The position numbers and the translations under genes were made by a program. DNA of 26,672 nt from Streptomyces sp. NRRL S-31 (GTDB lineage: Bacteria; Actinomycetota; Actinomycetes; Streptomycetales; Streptomycetaceae), in NCBI RefSeq assembly GCF_000718775.1, contig NZ_JOCB01000111.1:1-26672 (forward strand). Direction: 5' to 3'. The notes below the pieces were generated by a model that searched no databases, was not told the origin of the DNA, and saw only the letters and a program-made list of their open reading frames with translations. This document shows positions 7,819-12,635 of this stretch, piece after piece. Position 1 is the first letter of the stretch, and each line of letters opens with the position of its first letter.

Positions 7819-7868
7819 GGTCCTGTCGTCGAAGTCCCGCCGTCCGCCCGGAGGGCGGGCCTCGCGGC
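7819..7868 (+). repeat. Copy of the left end of the MITE-like element (solo end)
   Basis: About 47 of 50 bases match 4941-4990, including the GGTCCTGTCGTC terminal motif and the CCGCCC-GGA-GGGCGG hairpin. Similarity stops after CGCGGC. No partner right end follows, so it is a truncated or rearranged copy. The hairpin may also help end transcription of the MMPL gene. Confidence 0.72.
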
Positions 7869-7891
7869 ACCCCTTCCGGTTCCGGCCGGTG

Positions 7892-7923
7892 AGTCCTGCC
7901 GGGCCCCGTGCCCCGGCAGGACT
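7892..7923. terminator. Terminator hairpin downstream of the SDR gene
   Basis: A perfect 12 bp stem (AGTCCTGCCGGG/CCCGGCAGGACT) with an 8-base loop lies 20 bp past the SDR stop codon on the minus strand. It also faces the MMPL gene, so it may act both ways. Confidence 0.65.
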
Positions 7924-7942
7924 TCTCCCTGTCCGGGGCCGG

Positions 7943-8863
7943 TCAGCCCGAGGTGGGGCGGTGGAAGTAGTGGCCCTTGTCGAGGTCCGCGAGCAGCCCG
8001 GGGTGGACCGGCGCCCAGTCGAGCAGTTCGCGGGTCAGGGTGCTCGACGCGACGACGTCCATGCCGAGGAATTCGCCGAGCCAGCCGAAGTGGTCGGTGG
8101 CGTCCCCGGGCGCCACGGACACCGTGGGCACGCCGAGCTGACGGCCGATCGCCTCCGCGACGTCCCGGATCGGGACCCCCTCCTCCGCGACACCGTGCAG
8201 CACCGACCCGGCGGGCGCCTTCTCGGCCGCCAGCCGGAACAGCCGGGCGGCGTCCAGGCGGTGCACGGCGGGCCAGCGGTTGGCGCCGTCGCCGATGTAG
8301 CCGGAGACGCCCTTGGCCCGGGCGATGGCGACCAGGGTCGCCATGAACCCGTTGTCCCCGTCGCCGTGGCAGGTGGGGGAGAGCCGCACCACGGAGGAAC
8401 GGACGCCGCGCCCGGCGAGGGCCAGCACGGCCTCGGCGGTGACCGCGCGGACGGCGGCGGCCCAGCCCTCGGTCGCGGGCGTGTCCCGCTCGGTCGCGAC
8501 CCGCCCGGGTGCGAGACCGGCCAGCCCGGAGGCGAGCACGAAGGGCCGGCCGGTGCCGGCGAGCGCCTCGCCGAAGGTGTCCACGGCACGGCGGTCCGCC
8601 TCGCCCGCTGCCGCGAAGTCGCCGCCGAAGGCCACGTCGTGCTTGAAGGCGAGGTGGATCACGCCGTCCGCCCCGGCGGCCGTCTCGCCGAGGACGTCGA
8701 GGTCGTCGAGGGTGCCGCGGACGACCTCGGCACCGGCCTCGGCCAGCGCCGCGGCGGAGGCGTCGGAGCGGGCCAGCCCGACGACGCGGTGCCCCGCCTC
8801 GAGGAGGTCGGGCACGAGCGCGGAACCGATCCAGCCGGACGCCCCGGTCACGAAGAAACGCAT
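7943..8863 (-). CDS. SDR-family NAD(P)-dependent oxidoreductase/epimerase
   Basis: A 306-residue extended-type SDR. The N-terminal Rossmann motif FFVTGASGWIGSAL (TGxxGxxG, residues 6-13) binds NAD(P). The downstream segment ADGVIHLAFKHDV corresponds to the strand-4 region. The usual YxxxK catalytic pair is not evident where expected (TERDTPATEGWAAAVRAVTAEA), so it belongs to an atypical branch. The conserved stretch VRLSPTCHGDGDNGFM and GYIGDGANRWPAVHRLDAARLFRLA is characteristic of a widespread actinobacterial subgroup of unknown substrate. The ATG at 8863 has an AGGAG site 8 bases upstream. It is divergent from the TetR gene at 8949, and two palindromic operators between them suggest repression by that regulator. 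Confidence 0.9.
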   Translation of the reverse strand: MRFFVTGASGWIGSALVPDLLEAGHRVVGLARSDASAAALAEAGAEVVRGTLDDLDVLGETAAGADGVIHLAFKHDVAFGGDFAAAGEADRRAVDTFGEALAGTGRPFVLASGLAGLAPGRVATERDTPATEGWAAAVRAVTAEAVLALAGRGVRSSVVRLSPTCHGDGDNGFMATLVAIARAKGVSGYIGDGANRWPAVHRLDAARLFRLAAEKAPAGSVLHGVAEEGVPIRDVAEAIGRQLGVPTVSVAPGDATDHFGWLGEFLGMDVVASSTLTRELLDWAPVHPGLLADLDKGHYFHRPTSG

Positions 8864-8883
8864 GGGAGGAACTCCTGCCCCTT

Positions 8884-8902
8884 GATGTCAGTGACTGTCA
8901 TC
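8884..8902. promoter_or_regulatory. Proximal TetR-type operator palindrome (imperfect)
   Basis: GATGTCAGT-G-ACTGTCATC, with one mismatch between the 9 bp arms, centred on 8893, 30 bp upstream of the SDR start. It is a near copy of the perfect palindrome centred 32 bp away, about three helical turns. Confidence 0.7.
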
Positions 8903-8914
8903 GACCCTAGCACT

Positions 8915-8935
8915 CGATGACAGTCACTGTCATCG
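8915..8935. promoter_or_regulatory. TetR-type operator: perfect 21 bp palindrome
   Basis: Two 10 bp arms (CGATGACAGT/ACTGTCATCG) around a central C at 8925. It ends 13 bp before the TetR start codon, and a -10-like TAGGAT (8937-8942) follows at once, so binding would block the TetR promoter. The TetR protein encoded next door is the obvious candidate ligand; this is inference. Confidence 0.75.
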
Positions 8936-8948
8936 CTAGGATCTCCGC

Positions 8949-9515
8949 ATGGGTAGATGGGAGCCGAACGCGCGCGGGCGCCTGGCGGAAGCGGCGTTGG
9001 AGCTCTACAGCGAGCGCGGCTACGAACAGACCACGGTGGCGGAGATCGCCAAGCGGGCCGGGCTGACCGAGCGGACCTTCTTCCGGCACTACGCCGACAA
9101 ACGGGAAGTGCTCTTCGCCGGAGCCGGCGAGCTGGAAGGGCTGTTCGTCGGGGCCGTCGCCGACGCCCCCGAGGCCGCCGCGCCCATCGACGCGGTGGCG
9201 CTCGGGCTCGACTCGCTCTGCGCGGCCTTCGCCGGCCGGTACGCCTACGCGCGCACCCGGCAGGCCGTGATCACGGCCAACGCGGAGCTGCGGGAACGCG
9301 AGCTGATCAAACTCGCCTCGCTGTCGGCCGCGCTCGCCGGCGCGCTGCGCCGCCGCGGCGTCAGCGAGCCCGCCGCGAGCCTGGCCGCCGAGGCCGGGGT
9401 GGCCGTCTTCAAGGTCGGCTTCGAGCGCTGGCTGGAGGCGGCCGGGGAGCGGGACATGGCCGAGCTGGTCCGGGAGGCGCTGACCGAGTTGAAGGCGGTG
9501 GCCACGGGCGACTGA
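8949..9515 (+). CDS. TetR/AcrR-family transcriptional regulator
   Basis: A 188-residue repressor. The helix-turn-helix is at the N-terminus: GRLAEAALELYSERGYEQT, then TVAEIAKRAGLTERTFFRHYADKREVLFAG (about residues 10-55), the standard TetR signature. The C-terminal ligand domain is Ala/Leu-rich and not assignable. The ATG at 8949 has AGGA about 7 bases upstream, and a -10-like TAGGAT overlaps this site, so the transcript leader would be very short or absent. It is divergent from the SDR gene and separated by 85 bp holding two matching palindromes. Control of the SDR gene and of itself is the simplest reading. Confidence 0.93.
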   Translation: MGRWEPNARGRLAEAALELYSERGYEQTTVAEIAKRAGLTERTFFRHYADKREVLFAGAGELEGLFVGAVADAPEAAAPIDAVALGLDSLCAAFAGRYAYARTRQAVITANAELRERELIKLASLSAALAGALRRRGVSEPAASLAAEAGVAVFKVGFERWLEAAGERDMAELVREALTELKAVATGD

Positions 9516-10039
9516 AGGCGGTCGGCCCACCGGGGGCGGGGCGGGCCTTGCGAGGTTCTGCCGTGCGGGCGGTCGCCGATGGCCGGTGAAGTCCGGTGAA
9601 GTCCGGTGACGGGCGCTCTCCGCGTTCGCGCGGCGGGGCGGGACCCGCGAGACGTCCGCCCGTCGGCGGCCGTGCCGGCGCCCCCGGCTCCGTGCCGGCG
9701 GCCCCGGGCAGTACCTCCGGCCCGAACGGGCCGACCAGCCGGGCGCGACGGTGCTTCCCCGCCGGGCGTGGCGGTGTTTCCCGGCCGGGTCACGGAGCCG
9801 GACCGACGCCCGGGAGAGGGGCGCGACGCCCGCCCGGGAGAGGGGCGCGGCGCGCACACGTCACCGGTGCGTGCCGTCCGATGCGGCGGCGCGCACGCCG
9901 GCCCGGGCGGCGAGCGCGCGCATGCTCGCGTGAGCCCTGTACGCGCCCCCTCCCGCCTGACCAGACTGCGCTGTCGGCGGGCAGGCGACCGGACACCGGC
10001 CGCCCCTCGCCCCGAGCCCAGGAAGGCAGGTCGGCCGCC
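9516..10039. other. 524 bp non-coding gap with short tandem repeats
   Basis: No convincing gene: open frames here are Arg/Pro/Gly-rich shadows without ribosome sites. It holds a 10 bp tandem repeat (CCGGTGAAGT, about 2.7 copies, 9583-9610) and a 19 bp direct repeat (CGCCCGGGAGAGGGGCGCG at 9807 and 9831, period 24 bp). A promoter for the downstream FAD-domain gene should lie near its 3' end, but I cannot define it. Confidence 0.5.
9583..9610 (+). repeat. 10 bp tandem repeat, about 2.7 copies
   Basis: CCGGTGAAGT CCGGTGAAGT CCGGTGAC, exact over the copies shown. It lies about 70 bp after the TetR stop codon. Its function is unknown. Confidence 0.7.
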
Positions 10040-10786
10040 GTGCTGTTGCGTCTGCCCACGTCCGTGCCGGAAGCCCGGCAGTGCCTGGCCGAGGGGGCCG
10101 TGCCGATCGGCGGGGCGACCCTCGTCTGGGCGACCTGGCAGCGGGACGGATTCCCCGAACTCGCCATGTCGCTGCGCGATGTGCCGGAGGCGAACGTCAT
10201 CGGGCGGGAGACCCTCGGCGGCGCCGTGGTGCTGCACCGGATCGACGCACGACTGCCGGACGTCGTCCGGCTGGCCGCCGCCACGGTCGGCACCGGCGCC
10301 GTGCGGCGGACGGCGACGGTCGGCGGCAACCTCGTCGGCAGCACCCTGCGCTGTCTGCTGCCCCCCGCCCTCGTGCTGGACGCCCGGGCGACGGTACTGG
10401 AGGCCGACGGCGTCCGCGAGGCGGACCTGGCCGAGGTGGTCGCCAAGCGTCCCGTGCTGCTCAGCCTGGCCTGGCGTGCGCCGATCGCCTCCGCCTACCG
10501 CAAGCTGCCCGGCGCGGCGGGCGGGGAGCCGCCGCTCGTCGTCGCCTCGGCCCTGCACGCGGCCCTGCCCGCCGAAGGCGGCACGCGGCACCGGCTGCGG
10601 GTCGCCGTACGGGACGGATACGACGTGCTCAGCGGAACGGCGCCCGGCGCCGCCGACCCCGAGCAGTCGCTCGAAGCCCTGCGCGACACGGCCCTCGGCG
10701 AGCTGCCGCCCGCCGTGTGGGAGGAGATCCGCCCCCAGGTCACCGGTCTGCTGGCGGTCCGGGACGCGGACCGGGCGGACGGCTGA
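10040..10786 (+). CDS. Orphan FAD-binding subunit, molybdopterin dehydrogenase (CoxM/XdhB-like)
   Basis: A 248-residue protein resembling the medium FAD subunit of molybdenum hydroxylases such as xanthine or CO dehydrogenase, which passes electrons from the iron-sulfur subunit to an acceptor. The N-terminal FAD motif is AVPIGGATLVWATW (about residues 19-33), and the second flavin motif is RRTATVGGNLVGST (about 87-101), matching the family TIGGN loop. The segment APIASAYRKLP is like the conserved Arg-rich C-terminal domain start. At 248 residues it is shorter than the usual 280-300. No large molybdopterin subunit and no 2Fe-2S subunit gene is adjacent, so its partner is unknown or it acts alone. 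The GTG at 10040 is chosen for its AGGCAGG site and because conserved sequence starts here. Confidence 0.8.
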   Translation: MLLRLPTSVPEARQCLAEGAVPIGGATLVWATWQRDGFPELAMSLRDVPEANVIGRETLGGAVVLHRIDARLPDVVRLAAATVGTGAVRRTATVGGNLVGSTLRCLLPPALVLDARATVLEADGVREADLAEVVAKRPVLLSLAWRAPIASAYRKLPGAAGGEPPLVVASALHAALPAEGGTRHRLRVAVRDGYDVLSGTAPGAADPEQSLEALRDTALGELPPAVWEEIRPQVTGLLAVRDADRADG

Positions 10787-10904
10787 TCCGTACGGTGGTC
10801 CGTGGCCCGCGCGCGGACGGCGGCCGGCGGGGCCCCGGACCACCCGTAACCGGCGGGGCCCCCGAACCACCCGTGGCCGGGGCCGGCGTGCCATCGTGGC
10901 GGGT

Positions 10905-11366
10905 ATGGCGACACGAGCGGACCTGGCGGTGCTGGTCGGACTCCAGGCGTCCGGGAAGTCCACCTTCTTCACGCGGTGCCTGTCCGGGCGGTACGCGCTG
11001 GTGAGCAAGGACCTCATCCCGCGCGGCGCCAGGAACAGGCAGGGCCGGCAGATGCGGCTGGTGGAGGAGTACCTGGCGGCGGGGCGGGCCGTGGCCGTGG
11101 ACAACACCAACCCGTCGCCCGCGGAGTGGAACCCGCTGGTGCGGGCGGCCCGCGCGCACGGGGCGACCGTGACGGCCTACTGGTTCCCGCCGGACGTGCC
11201 GGGCTCCCTGCGGCGCAACGCCGCGCGCGAGGGCCGCGACCGGGTCCCCGACGTCGGCGTCCTGGCCACGCTGAGGCGACTGCGCAGGCCGTCGGAGGCG
11301 GACGGCTTCGACACCGTGCGCGAGGTGCGGTTCGACGGACGCGGCGGCTTCGAGGTACGGGACTGA
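10905..11366 (+). CDS. Stand-alone PNKP-like P-loop kinase
   Basis: A 153-residue P-loop kinase. The Walker A motif is GLQASGKST (residues 12-20). The segment AVDNTNPSPAEW (about 64-75) matches the DNTNP motif of the kinase domain of polynucleotide 5'-kinase/3'-phosphatase. The distal part (RRNAAREGRDRVPDVGVLATLRRLRRP, about 112-138) matches the same family's lid and C-terminal pattern. These enzymes phosphorylate 5'-OH ends of DNA or RNA; that activity is inferred here. It has no phosphatase domain. The ATG at 10905 has a weak GGCGGG site. It follows the FAD gene after 118 bp, so co-transcription is possible but not shown. Confidence 0.82.
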   Translation: MATRADLAVLVGLQASGKSTFFTRCLSGRYALVSKDLIPRGARNRQGRQMRLVEEYLAAGRAVAVDNTNPSPAEWNPLVRAARAHGATVTAYWFPPDVPGSLRRNAAREGRDRVPDVGVLATLRRLRRPSEADGFDTVREVRFDGRGGFEVRD

Positions 11367-11386
11367 GCCGCTCCCGGAGCAGCGGC
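11367..11386. terminator. Terminator-like hairpin after the kinase gene
   Basis: GCCGCT pairs with AGCGGC over an 8-base loop, starting at the base after the kinase stop codon. Confidence 0.4.
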
Positions 11387-11507
11387 GCGGAGCCGAACCG
11401 GTCCAGGGGCGGGCGACGCCGCATCAGGAGCAGCCGGAGCCGTTCAGGAGTGGCCGGGCCGCGGGCGACCCGGGACAGTGGGCGGTGACGCTCCCGGCAT
11501 GACCGCC

Positions 11508-11560
11508 CCGCTCCTCACGGACCCGTACCGCTCCTCGCGGATCGCACCGCTCCCCGCGGA
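11508..11560 (+). repeat. Three phased 14 bp direct repeats upstream of the MBL gene
   Basis: Units begin at 11508, 11528 and 11547 (periods 20 and 19 bp) and differ from each other at one or two positions. Helical phasing could reflect binding by a dimeric or multimeric regulator; the repeat itself is certain, the role is not. Confidence 0.6.
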
Positions 11561-11686
11561 ACGTCCCGTCGAGAGCGCCCGGCCGCCGGAAACACAAGGA
11601 GGGCGCGGGCTACCGGTCCGACGCCCGGCGGGATACCCCTGAGAGGGCGGCCCCGCCCGGGTCGCCCCACCGTGGAAGGAGACCCC

Positions 11687-12556
11687 GTGGACGGTTGGTA
11701 CGTGGACGACCGCTGCACGAACTGTGACGTGGCCCGGCAGTTCGCGCCCGAACTGATCGGCGAGGCCGGCGGCAAGTCCGTGATCCTGCGCCCGCCGGCC
11801 GACGAGGCGGAGGACCGGCGCCTGCACGCCGCGGTCTTCGCCTGCCCCACCCGCTCGATCCGACCGGTGACCGGCCGCGCGGACCGGGCGCTGGACCCGT
11901 TCCCGCTGGCGCTGGACGACGACGTGCTGATCTGCGGGCACAACTCGCCGCACACCGCCGGCGCCAACTCCTACCTGCTGCTCCGCCCGACCGGCACCGC
12001 CATGATGATCGACACCCCCCGCTGGAGCCGGGAACTGGCCGACCGCTACGCGGCGGTGCGCCCCGTCACCGACGTACTGCTCACCCATCGCGACCACGCC
12101 GCCCACGGCCGCCGCTACGCCGACCACTTCGGCGCCCGGCTGTGGATCCACGAGGGCGACCTGGACGCCGCCCCGGACGCCGACCGGGTGATCCGGGGAG
12201 TGGACCCGCTGGAGATCGCCGAGGGCGTCACCGTCCACCCCCTGCCCGGACACACCCGGGGCAGCGTCCTGTACCTCGCCGACGACCGCCTCTGCTTCAG
12301 CGGCGACAGCTTCTACTGGTCCCGCACGACCGGTGACCTGGAAGTCGCCGAGAGCGTGACCTGGTACTCGATCGAGGAGCTCGCCGCCTCCCTGGCCAGG
12401 ACGGCGGGACGGCTGCGGTTCGAGTGGGTCCTGCCGGGCCATGGGGACCGGCGCCGCCTGCCGGCCGACGAGATGGCCCGGCGGCTGCGCGGCCTGACGG
12501 AGCGCACGAGCCTGCTGCGCCCGCGGCCGGTCGACCTCAAGGCCGTCCGCTGGTGA
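11687..12556 (+). CDS. Ferredoxin-domain / MBL-fold metallo-hydrolase fusion
   Basis: A 289-residue two-domain protein. Residues 1-60 resemble a small single-cluster ferredoxin: DRCTNCDVARQ (Cys10, Cys13) and FACPTRSI (Cys53). The third Cys of a CxxCxxC motif is replaced by Ala16, which would suit a [3Fe-4S] cluster or an incomplete site. Residues 80-270 form a metallo-beta-lactamase fold: the metal motif is THRDHAAHG (133-141) rather than HxHxDH, then LPGHTRGS (His189), FSGDSF (Asp207) and VLPGHGD near the end. The MBL domain is thus a divergent metal site, possibly redox-linked; substrate unknown. The GTG at 11687 is preferred over the in-frame GTG at 11672 because GGAAGGAG lies just upstream of 11687. 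Confidence 0.88.
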   Translation: MDGWYVDDRCTNCDVARQFAPELIGEAGGKSVILRPPADEAEDRRLHAAVFACPTRSIRPVTGRADRALDPFPLALDDDVLICGHNSPHTAGANSYLLLRPTGTAMMIDTPRWSRELADRYAAVRPVTDVLLTHRDHAAHGRRYADHFGARLWIHEGDLDAAPDADRVIRGVDPLEIAEGVTVHPLPGHTRGSVLYLADDRLCFSGDSFYWSRTTGDLEVAESVTWYSIEELAASLARTAGRLRFEWVLPGHGDRRRLPADEMARRLRGLTERTSLLRPRPVDLKAVRW

Positions 12557-12598
12557 CCCGGGCCCGCGCGCCCGTACACCCCCGGGCCCGCGCGCCCG
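12557..12598 (+). repeat. 18 bp direct repeat, period 24 bp
   Basis: CCCGGGCCCGCGCGCCCG occurs at 12557-12574 and 12581-12598, directly after the MBL stop codon. A second short tandem (CACCGCGGCGGGT, twice) follows at about 12624-12650, running into the end of the convergent LAL gene. Function unknown; the CG-rich palindromic content may help terminate both genes. Confidence 0.6.
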
Positions 12599-12635
12599 CA
12601 CGCCCCGGGGCACCGTCCAGGGGCACCGCGGCGGG

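Larger units (their letters stand above)
11367..11686. other. 320 bp non-coding gap with three GC-rich direct repeats
   Basis: After the hairpin at its start the gap has no plausible gene. It contains three near-identical 14 bp units, CCGCTCCTCACGGA, CCGCTCCTCGCGGA and CCGCTCCCCGCGGA, at 11508, 11528 and 11547, spaced about two helical turns, upstream of the MBL-fold gene. I see no clear -10/-35 pair. Confidence 0.45.

Noticed and set aside
10787..10904. Possible small gene or RNA between FAD and kinase genes
   Set aside because: Contains only an imperfect GC-rich direct repeat (GGACCACCCGT / GAACCACCCGT) and no start with a ribosome site.
9245..11110. 621-residue minus-strand open frame
   Set aside because: Runs antisense to TetR, FAD-domain and kinase genes, each with clear motifs; composition is that of a shadow frame.
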